The translations under genes and the position numbers were made by a program. The notes under the pieces were generated by a model. That model saw only the letters and a program-made list of their open reading frames with translations. It did no database searches and was not told the origin of the DNA. From positions 1,550,001-1,614,000 of the forward strand of contig JACGWO010000012.1 in the NCBI GenBank assembly GCA_034509735.1: 64,000 nt of DNA, given 5' to 3'. Shown piece after piece: positions 35,096 to 45,679 of the stretch. The DNA comes from Sesamum alatum. Lineage: Eukaryota > Streptophyta > Magnoliopsida > Lamiales > Pedaliaceae. The number at the start of each line of letters is the position of its first letter. The first letter of the stretch is position 1.

Positions 35096-35448
35096 TGATG
35101 GGATAAAAATCGGGAAGCATTTGGTCAAAGTACAATCACATGTCACGAGCCAGGAACTCAAGAACTTGAGAGTTCTTCCCAAGAGTTTTAATCCAAAAAG
35201 TAGTAAAGTGTCCTTTACAATGAATTTGAGGCCTTATTTATAGTAAATGAGGGAGGGAAAAAAAGACTATTTTACCCTCCAACCGCTTCTAATCTAACGA
35301 CTATAATTTAATCTGCGGGGGCACCTTGGTAATTTGGCATCACCCCACTAACCACTATCTATAACTTCCTCCAATGGCATTTTCGTAAAATCGTTTACAT
35401 TTGGGGGCATTTTGGTAATTTGCCTGGTCTAATTTCCTAGCACTATCA
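35096..35448 (-). repeat. 5' LTR of the gypsy element
   Basis: A 353-bp direct repeat of 26630-26980. It ends TATCA and is followed by the CAATT target duplication. Confidence 0.88.
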
Positions 35449-35636
35449 CAATTTTTTTGATAAGATTATTTAAAATAAATTGTTGCTTAAATTTTTTTTT
35501 GGGTTTATTCTCTTTTGAAGTTTGAAGAAGAATAGGAAAAATAGATGCATTGGACTAAAACTTAAAGAACACCACAAAATGGGAGAAAAATAGTCATTTT
35601 TCCACTTTTAAATGAATTTTTCATTAATTTTACCGA

Positions 35637-36907
35637 GGGAGAATTATGATTTTGGTCCCTATGCTTGACCACTTATTCAATTTTGGTACTCATACTATTG
35701 GTCCCTTTTGGTTCCTGCCGTTAATTTTGGTGTTAAAATTGACGAAAATCATATTTGGAGGGTAAAAAACTTCCCTTTCCCGCCTTGGAGCTTCACTGCT
35801 TCATTATATCCTTTAGAAACACCAATTTCCACCATTTTTGATAAAGCTAGAAGGTTTAATTGAGAAAGAATTGGAGAAAAAAATGAGTTCAAGCTATAAC
35901 ACTAATTTTTTTTCTCATTCTAAAAACTCCTCTACCTCAGTTCCATTATTTTGCAACTGTGGATTTAAGCTTCCACTGTTAACATCATGGACTCCTCACA
36001 AAACGGGTAGAAGATATCATGCTTGCCCAAATTATGGTGTAAGTTTTGCAAAATGTTCAGCTTATTATGTTGAAATTTATTTCGTCTTTTGGTGATTTTA
36101 TTTTATTTTTTTGTTTCGTAAAAAGGGATACTATGCGTTCTTCTTATGGTGGAATGATGAAATGTGTGAGCGTTCAAAAATGATAATCCCTGGACTATTA
36201 AGAAGAATAAATAATCTGGAAGATCAAGTCAAAATATACAAGACCAAAAAAGAGGAACTGGAACAAGAGAAAGAAGACATGAGAAAAAGGATGGAGAAAT
36301 TAGAGGAGTTAATTGCAAGTTACACCTTTAAGATGAAATTTATGGTGTGATCTTGGCAATCTTGACCATTTTTATATGCATTATGATTATGGGATATATT
36401 TTAGTTTGTGTAGCTTTAATGAATGCATGTAGCTTGAATTAATGTTCTTTTAGATTTTCAAAAGGTGATGTAGTTCTAGCAATTTAAATGAACCATCCCT
36501 TTCATGTTATGGATAACAGATTCATTCAACAATGGAAACTTAAATCCACAATTGCAAAAATAATAAAAAACTGAGGTTGTGATGAGTTTTCAGAATGAGA
36601 AGAAAAATTAGTGTTGTAGCTTCTTTTTTTCCCAATTCTTTCTCAACTAAACTTTCTAACTTGACCAAAAATGGTGGAAGTTGGTGTTTCTAAAGGATAT
36701 AATGAAGCAACCAAGCTCCAAAGATGGATAGAAAATTTTTTTCCCTGCGAAATCTGATTTCCAGCAACTTTAACGTCATAACTAAATGACAGGGACCAAA
36801 AGTATTAAAAAATGGTTAGTTTGAGGACCAAAATTCTCAAGCCCAATATCATGACGACCAAAACTGAAAAAGTGGTCACGTATAGGGACCAAAATCATAA
36901 TTATCCC
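35637..36907 (+). mobile_element. Foldback element carrying a GRF zinc-finger gene
   Basis: The ends GGGAGAATTATGATTTTGG and the reverse complement of ...CATAATTATCCC open an inverted repeat of roughly 350 bp per arm. The arms go past the usual GGTCC-rich ends into leader and exon 1 of the enclosed gene: ATTATATCCTTTAGAAACACC at about 35804 is mirrored near 36700. Flanks TTTTACCGA and GTTTAATGA match only 6 of 9. Confidence 0.78.
35883..36350 (+). CDS. GRF-type zinc-finger protein, two exons, transposon-borne
   Basis: Exon 1 is 35883-36038 and exon 2 is 36126-36350, with a GTAAGT donor and AAAAAG acceptor; the join is in phase and gives about 127 residues. The first half has the GRF zinc-finger layout: CNCGFKLPLLTSWTPHKTGR, then RRYHACPNYG, then an aromatic GYYAFFLWW and NDEMC. 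The usual Cys before the GYF/W block appears missing. The second half (KMIIPGLLRRINNLEDQV onward) is a coiled coil rich in Lys and Glu. Small GRF proteins of this shape are frequent in plant MULE-type repeats; their role is unknown. The frame is intact although the element is surrounded by decay. Confidence 0.72.
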
Positions 36908-37071
36908 GTTTAATGAAAGCTTTAACGGAAGAACCAAAAGTGTCAACAAATGACAGTTTGAGGACCAAAACTGCACAAATGGCTATTTGAGGACCAAACT
37001 CGCAATTATCCCAAAAAAATCACATTTAAGCCTTCCTTAAATTATATACAATTTTTCTTTTGAAAAAAACG

Positions 37072-37074
<3 letters not shown>

Positions 37075-37111
<37 letters not shown>
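37075..37111. repeat. (GA)n microsatellite
   Basis: An uninterrupted GA dinucleotide run of about 37 bases. Confidence 0.95.
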
Positions 37112-37114
<3 letters not shown>

Positions 37115-37200
37115 TCTTTCACTTCAATATAATTTGTTCATACTAGTTTCTTGTAATGTTTCACAAACATGAAATTAATGTTACGAACAATACGACATAT

Positions 37201-37346
37201 ACATTTACTAATGATTTTATGGGCTAGTGGTTAAGGTTGATGTTCCATAACCCTAGAAGTCATGGGTTCGAATCCCATCAATATGTGGGATGAAATTATC
37301 GATTTAGTTCAATTAATAATATTTATCGTTTTCACTTCAAAAAAAA
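37201..37346 (+). mobile_element. tRNA-derived SINE, about 146 bp
   Basis: It contains an RNA polymerase III A box (TGGGCTAGTGG, about 37220) and a B box (GGTTCGAATCC, about 37265) at tRNA-like spacing, with no tRNA cloverleaf or 3' acceptor around them, then a unique tail ending in an A run. Flanks TACGACATAT (37191-37200) and TATGACATAT (37347-37356) are a 10-bp duplication with one difference. SINEs are moved by LINE reverse transcriptase. Confidence 0.75.
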
Positions 37347-37525
37347 TATGACATATTCCTTTTTTATTTTATTTTGTATAAAATGGTTTGGCTTTCTACT
37401 TGGTTACCACCACGGGGTGGGGCAAGTCTATTGGGACCATATGTCACTTAAAAATGTATTTACAGATTATGTATCAACTCTGACTTTATAAAAGTCGAGT
37501 AAACTCAAACCCATAACTACCCGAC

Positions 37526-37953
37526 TGATACGAGCCTAGGGTCGAGTAAGACCAATAAGTAGGAAGGATTGGAGATTGAAGTTGCAAAGCCCAACCAAAA
37601 TGTGGTGGACAGCCCAACCATCGGCCCAGCCAACACCAGGCCCACTCGAGTAGCAAAGAAACCAGCATGGCTGAAGGAATTCTACACTTGAAAGGAAATA
37701 CATACGACAAATTCTGTTAAGAGCATAAACGGAATAGGACATTTTGTCAGACTCAATTTTCTGTTTTTTTCAGCTTGTATTTAAACCAGAAAAGGCAATG
37801 GAAAAGGACATGAGAAATCTTGTCACCAAACTTTATCTGTCTTCTCCTTCCTAAAATTCTGGAGCTAACATTCCCAGCTCGAAAAGGGAATACAACCTGA
37901 CATTCATCTGAAAATATTAGAACAAACTTAAATCCTAAATCATCTATCTATCA
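37526..37953 (+). repeat. 5' LTR of chromovirus-like element
   Basis: Starts TGATACGAGCC and ends CTATCTATCA. Direct repeat of 42338-42765. Confidence 0.93.
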
Positions 37954-37977
37954 TTGGTGCTTTCATCCCTTCCTACC

Positions 37978-39159
37978 ATGCCTCCCAAATCCACCCAAGC
38001 CATTGAGGATGCCCTCATCTCCCTTCCTGAATGGGTTTCCGAGATCCTCTCGTCCATGGAACAACAAAATCAGCGTCATGAATCTTTGGCCACTGCTGTA
38101 ACTGATATTCAGCAACACCTCACCAACCTTCCTTCTTCCTCCGCTCGCAGCCCACCCTCTTCCGTATGCTTCCTTCCCTGCGCAGCCTTCGCCCACACCT
38201 CAGCCCCCCCTCCGCACCCCTCTCATCTCCAAGCTGTCCCCAACTTCCCCATTAAACCTCCCAAACTCCAGCTACAGCCCTTCGACGACACCAATCCTCT
38301 TGACTGGATCTTCCAGACGGATCAGTTTTTTGCTCATTATCGCATCCCTCCCAAGCAGCGTTTAGACGCCATTTCTTGTTACATGAAGGGCGATGCTTTG
38401 AGTTGGTACAAATGGATGTATACTAACCGGCAGTTGTCGTCATGGGAGGCTTTTACTCGCTCTCTTGAACTTCGTTTTGGGCCGCCATCCTATGAAAATC
38501 ACGAGGCCGCTCTGTTTAAGCTCCGACAGCGTGGCACTGTCGCGGAATATCAGGCTGAATTCGAGCGAATCTGTAACCGGGTTGTGGGCTTGTCGCCAGA
38601 GTCCATCCTCAACTGTTTTCTGTTCGGCCTTCGGCATGATATTCAACGGGAGCTAACAGTTTTACGTCCATCGTCAATCAGTCAAGCTATTAGCTTGGCT
38701 AAGCTTATTGAGGCTAAACTGAATGACTCTCGCCCGGCCAGTTACACTCATACTCTACCGGGGCCTCGGCAACCGCCCTTGCTGCCTCTCCCACCGGCGC
38801 AACCTGCCTCTGTGTCCCGTCACCTCTCGCCTGCGGAACTGGCTGACCGTCGGGCTAAGGGCCCTTGTTTCAACTATGATGAAAAATTCGGCCCGGCGCA
38901 TAAGTGCAAGGCCCGACAGTTTATGTTGATCCTCGCCGAGGATGATCCCCCTGACCCACCGCCGGTTCCCAAGGAGGTTGATGTTCCCTCACCGGAGTCC
39001 TTTTCTGCGGATCCTCCTGCTGATCCCGTGCATTTTCAGCTCTCTTGTGCAGCAGTTGCGGGCACCTCCTCTCTCCGGACTCTTTGCTTACGGGGTTCTA
39101 TTCACGAACACTCGGTCTCGGTCCTCATTAACAGTGGCAGCTCTCACAACATCCTCTAA
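37978..39159 (+). pseudogene. Chromovirus-like gag and start of protease
   Basis: The frame opens at ATG 37978 (MPPKSTQAIEDAL). The capsid-like region includes PFDDTNPLDWIFQTDQFF, MKGDALSWYKWM and a FERICNRVVGLSPESILNCF block. A zinc knuckle follows (CFNYDEKFGPAHKC), in which the second Cys of the usual CFNC is Tyr. The protease begins after a Pro-rich linker; its active site reads VLINSGSSHNIL, with Asn where the catalytic Asp is expected. A TAA stop follows immediately at 39157-39159, after which the same frame continues. Confidence 0.85.
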
Positions 39160-39165
39160 CCCCGC

Positions 39166-42100
39166 GTGGCTGCTTTTCTGGGCATTCCGGTGACACCTCT
39201 ACCTTCGTTTTCGGTGTTGGTGGGCAATGGCGAATCTTTACTCTGTTCCGGATTCTGTTCCAGCGTCCACATTACGCTGCAATCCCACAAATTTTCCATT
39301 CCGTTCTATGTCTTGCCCATCCATGGGGCAGACGTTGTGCTCGGCGTACAGTGGCTACAGACCTTGGGGCCCTTTATGTCCAATTACTCTATTCCTTCTA
39401 TGCAATTCTTTCATAATGGAACCACGGTGACTTTGACGGGTATGCAATCTTCGCTACTCCAATTTGCTTCCTTCTCCCAATTACACTGCCTGGCCCACAC
39501 TAACGCCATTGCCTCGATATACACCATCACATGCTCATCACCCGAGCCACAACCACCTATCAACACCCCGGATTCCACTCAAATTCCCTCTACATTTTCC
39601 CCTGACTTATATTCCCTCTTAACCGAATTCCAACCCCTCTTTAACCTCCCTCACGGCCTACCACCCCACCACCATCAAGATCATCATATACACTTATTGC
39701 CCACTCACAAACCCGTCAACATCAAGCCTTACCGTTACCCTCATTCGCAAAAATAGATCATGACTTCTCTGATTATGGAGATGCTGCAGTCGAGCATTAT
39801 TCGCCCCAGTACGAGCCCTTTTTCCTCCCCCGTCTTGTTGGTTAAGAAGAAAGACGGATCTTGGCGTTTTTGTGCCGATTACAGGGCTTTGAACGCCATT
39901 ACGGTCAAGGGCCGTTTCTCGATTCCTACCGTGGACGAACTCCTTAATGAACTGATGCCGCCACTGTTTTTACCAAGCTCGATCTTCGGGCTGGTTACCA
40001 TCAGATTCGAGTGGCCCCGGAGGATGTCCACAAGACGGCTTTTCGTACTATTGATGGCCATTACGAGTTTCTCGTCATGCCGTTTGGCCTCACGAACGCA
40101 CCGTCTACTTTCCAGGCTGTTATGAACCATATTTTCCGCCCCTTATTGCGTCGTTTCGTTCTTGTTTTCTTCGACGACATCTTGGTGTACAACTCTGATT
40201 GGGTTTCACATTTGACTCATTTACGTGAGGTTCTGCAGGTTCTTACCGCTCACGAATTGTTTCTCAAGCTCTCTAAGTGAGTGGCCTGTCCTTTCCTCTG
40301 TCACAGCACTCCGTGGGTTCTTAGGCCTCACGGGATATTATCGGAAATTTATTCGCCAATAGGCTACTATCGCTGCCCCCTCACTGATCTGCTTCCCTTG
40401 GATTCCTTCGTTTGGTCCCTGTAGGCCTCTGCGGCTTTTCAGGCTCTCAAGGCTGCCATGGTCGACGTCACCTCCCTGCACCTTTCTGATTTCAGCTTGC
40501 CATTTGAGGTCACCACGGACGCTTCCCAGGTGGCCGTGGGTGCAGTCCTGTCGCAACAGCGACGACCCTTTGCGTTCTTTAGCAAAAAAATGAGCTTTTG
40601 GATGCACGGCTCTCCGCCTATGAACGGGAGATGTTTGCTATTACTGAGGCAGTCCGGAAATGGGCGCCACTACCTTCTCGGCCGCCGTTTCCACATTTAT
40701 ACGGACCAACGCAGCCTACGCGGCCTCCTCAACCAGACCATCCAACCCCCAGCGCAACACAAGTGGCTTACCAAACTCCTTGGGTATGATTTTGATATCT
40801 TTTATACACCGAGCAAGGATAACACCGTCGCGAATGTATTATCCTGACACATATCAGAAGCGGTTCTCATGTTCTCTGTCGTTCACACGGCAGCCCCAAC
40901 TATTCTGGACCAACTCTGCCTATACTTTGCCAACCACCCCGCCGGCAAATCGACAGTCCATAGCCTACAACAGAATCCACAAAGTTCATTGACTTATTCG
41001 GCACAGCATGGCTTGGTTTTTCGTTCCTGAACAAACGGGTTTACGGCTCACCTTGCTATCGGAGTTCCACGCTACTGCGTTGGGTGGCCATTCAGGGACT
41101 CGCCCCACTTTTGCTCGCTTTCGACCTCCTTTTATTGGCCGAAGATGTTCCTTGCAGTCAAACAGTTCGTTTGCAATTGCGACACCTGCCAACAAAACAA
41201 ATCCTCAACACAAAAATAGATTGGTACCCTGCAGCCTCTCCCTATTCCACAGCAGGTTTGGGAGGACTTAACTATGGATTTCATTACGCACCTTCCGTAT
41301 TCCGGGGGGAAATCCGCGATTTGGGTGGTGGTGGACCACCTGTCGAAGTACGCCCATTTTGTCACACTTCCGACCAAGTTTACTGCCTCGACATTGGCTT
41401 CTGTTTTTTCCAGGGAAATTTATCGTTTACACGGCATTCCCAAAACCATCATCAGCGACCGCGATCGCTTGTTCATCAGTCAGTTCTGGCAAGAGCTGTT
41501 TCGATTGAGTGGCACTACACTAGCTTATAGTAGTGCGTATCACCCCCAAACTGAGGGGCGGTCTGAGGTGCTGAATCATGTGCTGGAAACCTACCTACGG
41601 TGTTTTCTTAGCGAGGAACCGCAGCTTTGGGTCCGATTGTTGCACCTGGGGGAATATTGGTACAACACCTCGCAACACTAGTCCATTGGCATGTCGTCGT
41701 TTCAGGCTCTGTATGGCCGCACCCCTCCTTCGATTGTTGCATATGTCTTCGGCTCCACTGTTGTTGAGTCCTTAGATGCTTCTCTGAAACGGCGCCACCA
41801 AACTCTTGCCATGGCGAAGTACCACCTCTCCAGGGCTCGGCTCCGGATGAAACACCAAGCAGACGCTCACCGGCGAGATGTTTCCTTCGTGGTGGGTGAT
41901 TGGGTTTGGCTCCGATTGCAACCCTACCGTCAGGTGTCGGTCCGCCGCCGCCTCTCGCAGAATTTGGCCAAGCGGTTCTTTGGACCATTTCGCATCTTGC
42001 GGAAGATTTGGTCGGTGGCGTATGAACTTGACCTCTCCGAAGGGTCCCGCGTTCATCCGGTATTTCACGCCTCATTATTGAAGCCCTTTCACGGCGAGGC

Positions 42101-42503
42101 ACCGACGGGCCCTGGCGAACTCCCCGTCGAAACCCTAGCGAACATTCCCGACAATAGTTGCCTCCGCGTTCTGGCTCAACAGGCCGTTTCCACGCCCACG
42201 GGGTCCCAGACTCAGTCCTTAGTACATTGGGCCAACCAAGATCAGTTCGAGGCTTACTGAGTTCCTAACCAGGACATTTGGGCCGTGTTCCCTGATCTGG
42301 ACCTTGAAGGCAAGGTCCATCCAGATGGGCTGGGCAATGATACGGGCCTAGGGTCGAGCAAGACCAATAAGCAGGAAGGACTGGAGATTGAAGTTGCAAA
42401 GCCCAACCAAAACGTGGTGGACAACCCATCCATCGGCCCAGCCAACACTAGGCCCACTCGAGTAGCAAAGAAACCAGCATGGCTGAAGGAATTCTACACT
42501 TGA
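39166..42503 (+). pseudogene. Chromovirus-like pol (protease, RT, RNase H, integrase)
   Basis: After the gag-end stop the frame continues through the rest of the protease (VLPIHGADVVLGVQWL) to a stop at 39754-39756, then the RT ([45 protein letters not shown] near 40170). A one-base shift occurs near 39960, and about 40 residues are missing at about 40285 before [12 protein letters not shown]. RNase H starts FEVTTDASQVAVGAV (40498). The integrase has a core with Asp in MDFITHLP (41274), Asp in ISDRDRLF and Glu in TEGRSEV, and a GPF/Y-type end (FFGPFRILRKI, HPVFHASLLKPF). The chromodomain-like tail and final ORF (to 42503) run into the 3' LTR and end with RVAKKPAWLKEFYT. Confidence 0.85.
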
Positions 42504-42765
42504 AAGGAAATACATACGACAAATTCTGTTAAGAGCATAAACGGAATAGGACATTTTGTCAGACTCAATTTTCTGTTTTTTTCAGCTTGTATTTCAACTA
42601 GAAAAGGCAATGAAAAAGGACATGAGAAATCTTGTCACCAAACTTTATCTGTCTTCTCCTTCCTAAAATTCTGGAGCTAACATTCCCAGCTCGAAAAGGG
42701 AATACAACCTGACATTCATCTGAAAATATTGGAACAAACTTAAATCCTAAATCATCTATCTATCA
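42338..42765 (+). repeat. 3' LTR of chromovirus-like element
   Basis: A 428-bp repeat of the 5' LTR, starting TGATACGGGCC and followed by CCGAC. Its first about 165 bases are also coding for the pol C-terminus. Confidence 0.93.
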
Positions 42766-43378
42766 CCGACTAGGAGCAGCGTTTTAAAAACGCACCGGAG
42801 TAGCCGATTCATCGATTTTATTAGATTTGTTCAAAAGTGGCGTTTGATTATTGAAAAGTTTGAAAACAAAATAACCGGTGTGAACAGAAAACAAAAATCG
42901 GTGAATTAGTCCATTCAATTGGTAGATTAAGAACAAAAATTGAAGAAACTTAAAAAGAACTACAAAAACACACACACACATTTTACAAAAATCAACTTAA
43001 TGTGTGGGTTGACTTATATCTTAATTTATTAATTTAATTTAATTATGTGCTTTTCAAAATTTAACACGTTTAGTTTAGTAAATAATTTTAATTCGAGATA
43101 TGAATCTATTATTTTTTTTTATGAAATTTGACTTTTGTTAACTTAATTTTTTTTTTACAATATATGACTTTAGTCTTTGAAATTGGAGGACAACGAATTA
43201 GATTAAAAAAACAAATGAGAAATTGTTAGTGCACTGAATCAAAAATAGTAATTTCTCTATATTATTTTGAAATGAAGTACTTATCATATTAAATTGAAAT
43301 ATTTTTTTATTTACATTTTGTATTTATTTTACTTAATTTTCTAGTTTAGTCAATTTATATGTATACTAAATATATGAT
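42766..43378. other. AT-rich spacer, nothing recognised
   Basis: A short (CA)n run occurs at about 42967-42980. No gene or element end was identified. Confidence 0.4.
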
Positions 43379-44136
43379 CAAATTGTATATTACCCCCTAT
43401 GTTTTTTTTTTTTTTATAAATAGCTACAAATCCTCCTCTGTTTTAAAAATTGACAAAAAGTCCTCCGTGATATCAAAAAACCATGCACGAAATCCTCCTT
43501 TCATTAGAAATTAATGAACGGTGGATTTCAAGCGGGTGAGTGTGAAATGGCATGATTTTGGCGGTTTTTTGCCCAAATTTAGACTAAAAATTTATGATAA
43601 TCTTAAAAAAGTATATATTTTTTAAAAAATCTATAATTGAAATTGAAAAATTAAATTAAAACACAATACAATATTAATATACTAAAATTAAATTATCAAA
43701 TTTAAATATCTATATGAATATAAATGTTAATCAATTATAATAATTATATCTTATAAACTAATATAAATTATTATTTAGTTTATATGTATTTTAAATAAAT
43801 TATATTATTTACAATAAATAAAATTTTAGTTTATTTTTTTAAAATTTTCAATATAAATATAAATCAATATGTAATTTCTAACAACTTTTATATTTTTAAA
43901 AATATAAAATTACTATTTTTAATTTATTAAAAACTTAAAAATAAAATTTAGAAAAACATATTCCATTGTCGTCGCCCAAATCTCCCTTGGGCGACCTCCA
44001 CGTCGTGGTCGCCCAAGTTTGGGGGTGACCGAGACGTTAGACGACGGCCGGAAGGTTGGGGTGGTGGAGAGGGTTGGGTTGGGGTTAATTTTATTATTTT
44101 TAATTTTTTATAAATAATAATTTTTTATTTTATAAT

Positions 44137-44241
44137 TTATAATTATAAATATAATATATCAAAATTGGTTAAATTTAGACCTTTAATCTTTTATAAATTT
44201 AACATCTAAGGATTTAGATGGATTGATTATCCTACATTTTT
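44137..44241. repeat. 105-bp direct repeat, copy 1
   Basis: ATAATTATAAATATAATATA through CATTTTTTATGTAATAAAAA is repeated at 44618-44722 almost unchanged. Confidence 0.88.
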
Positions 44242-44242
44242 T

Positions 44243-44617
44243 ATGTAATAAAAATGTAACCATTGATTTTAGTTTCAAAAGTTGGCTTAGACGTCTCACA
44301 ATGAGGTTGTAACCCAGTCTCTTACCCAAGCACTTGAGAATCAGTGATTTCCTGCAAGGCTGCCTCTGTTTCCGTGGATAAAGAAAGAATAGCCCTGGTC
44401 TCATTCCCTATCAAGCGCCCTTCTCTATCTCCTGCTGATGCTAAGGTTAGCAGCTCTGCCCTTTCCTGGAATCACTCTCTATGGGCTAGTAAGAAGGCGT
44501 GTTCAAGCTCTCGGAAGCGAATGCGCTCTTTTTGGACAGCTTTTCAATAGAAGATAGAGCTCTGCCCTTCTGGCTGTTCTAACGAGGAAAGGCACTTCAC
44601 AGCCTTAATCCCTTTAT
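44243..44617. other. Possible organelle-derived insert
   Basis: This about 370-bp stretch has close to 50% G+C, no repeats and no intact gene, unlike its AT-rich surroundings. Phrases such as GAAGGCGTGTTCAAGCTCTC have the flavour of plant mitochondrial non-coding DNA. That is an impression, not a match. It sits exactly between the two 105-bp repeats. Confidence 0.3.
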
Positions 44618-44722
44618 AATTATAAAAATAATATATCAAAATTGGTTAAATTTAGACCTTTAATCTTTTATAAATTTAACATCTAAGGATTTAGATGGAT
44701 TGATTATCCTACATTTTTTATG
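44618..44722. repeat. 105-bp direct repeat, copy 2
   Basis: Counterpart of 44137-44241. Confidence 0.88.
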
Positions 44723-44894
44723 TAATAAAAAAATATCCAACGGTCATTAAAATAAGAATAACAGGTAATGGCATAATAGTCTTTTGACCAACAAAAATCA
44801 ACACCATTAACTTCAATTGACGGTGAGAGACACGTGTGTTGCATTTAAAAAAACGTAGGAATTTTTAAATCATAGGAGGTAATATGCAACTTGG

Positions 44895-45215
44895 ACTAGA
44901 TATATATGCATATATGTGCATATAGAAGTTACATAGTGGTAATTACTATTTTTTAAATGAAATTACACTTATAGATCTAGGAGGCTATATGTGTTAAGAA
45001 GAACAAGGGCACTTTTGTTAACACACACCAAGTTAATTTCTCTATGCCCATCACACTTAATAAACAGTACTAAGAATCAAAACACAATTGATATGCGTGT
45101 ATAAATTAAATTTTCATTAATATTTATTTATTACATAAAATTAAAAAACAAAATAAACAATTGATCAAACTACGTAAATAAATCATTTTCAAACGTACAT
45201 GAATAGAGATTTATT
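44895..45215. other. AT-rich spacer, nothing recognised
   Basis: No gene or repeat end was seen other than the TTATT target duplication of the copia element at 45211-45215. Confidence 0.5.
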
Positions 45216-45679
45216 TGTTAGATTATGACCCATATATATAATATTTATTTTATCTAATGTTCATTTGATAAAATAATTTGTTATATAAAGATAATCGGTT
45301 TATGAAGAGTTATGACTCCAGCATTAGTTGTGATTATGAAGAGTTGTGACTCCATCATTAGTTGTGACTCAATGTAGAGTTGTGACTCAACTAAAAGGTG
45401 CTTTGATGGGAAGCACCCCTACACTTGTATTCTATGTCCTATATAAAGAGGAGTTTGGTCCTCTCTCTCTACCCTACGCCATAACATTAAAGTATTAGAA
45501 AGAATTTCATCGTTCAAAGAAGGGGTCAAGGGAGAGAAACCAACATCCTACAAAAGTTCTATAGCATATTCCAAAAGATCAACACCAAGAGCAAAAATGG
45601 GAAAGCTATGTCTTCTTATAAAATTATGTAAAATCATGAAGTTCTAAGATCATGTTTGTTTTATATATTTTGTATAACA
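45216..45679 (+). repeat. 5' LTR of copia element
   Basis: It contains a short internal near-repeat GAAGAGTTATGACTCCA / GAAGAGTTGTGACTCCA and a TATATAAAGAGG TATA-like sequence near 45452. Confidence 0.93.

Larger units (their letters stand above)
26630..35448 (-). mobile_element. Ty3/gypsy LTR retrotransposon, 8.8 kb, rearranged
   Basis: It has LTRs at 26630-26980 and 35096-35448, a perfect 5-bp target duplication CAATT (26625-26629 and 35449-35453), a primer-binding-site-like TTGGCGCCGTCTGTGGGAA (- strand, 35075-35093) and a purine tract GGAAGTGGGGGGC next to the 3' LTR. Its gag lies at 34269-35016. Most of the interior is replaced by a second body of the same family (29935-33261) plus tandem repeats. 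It is not capable of autonomous movement. Confidence 0.88.
25963..37012. mobile_element. Second-level foldback / MULE, split by later insertions
   Basis: The left arm (25963-26250, GGGATAACTGTGATTTTGG, TTTGGTCCTCAAACAA) is mirrored by the right arms (36908-37012, ending GCAATTATCCC, and 35454-35636). Similarity covers the terminal block and an internal block around TTAAGCAACAA. Flanks AAAAAAATA and AAAAAAATC match 8 of 9. It received the gypsy element at 26630-35448 and the GRF foldback at 35637-36907. Confidence 0.78.
25441..37031. mobile_element. Outermost foldback of a nested stack
   Basis: The left part is 25441-25962 and the right end is only 37013-37031. The left end (GGATTAAATGCAATTTTTG, TTGTATTTTG) is mirrored by the sequence that would result if the insert 25963-37012 were removed (CAAAATACAAAAAAA joined to TCACATTTAAGCC). 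Flanks TTCTTTAGA and TTCCTTAAA may be a worn 9-bp duplication. A G run of about 12 bases occurs at 25817-25830. Confidence 0.6.
37526..42765 (+). mobile_element. Ty3/gypsy chromovirus-like retrotransposon, 5.24 kb
   Basis: It has two 428-bp LTRs (37526-37953 and 42338-42765), a perfect 5-bp duplication CCGAC (37521-37525 and 42766-42770), a primer-binding-site-like TTGGTGCTTTCATCC right after the 5' LTR, then gag and pol in one direction. Domain order protease-RT-RNase H-integrase is that of Ty3/gypsy. I count about a dozen differences between the LTRs (near 3%), so it is moderately old. Stops and frameshifts make it inactive. Confidence 0.93.
43379..44894. mobile_element. Foldback-like element with foreign-looking core
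   Basis: The left end (CAAATTGTATATTACCCCCT) is mirrored by the right end (TAGGAGGTAATATGCAACTTG). Inside are very AT-rich DNA, a GC-rich patch (43970-44060, GGGCGACC repeats) and a 105-bp direct duplication around a segment of balanced base composition (44243-44617). I found no clean target duplication. Confidence 0.5.

Noticed and set aside
37215..37290. A tRNA gene
   Set aside because: A and B boxes are present, but there is no cloverleaf or acceptor stem; the A tail and flanking duplication fit a SINE.
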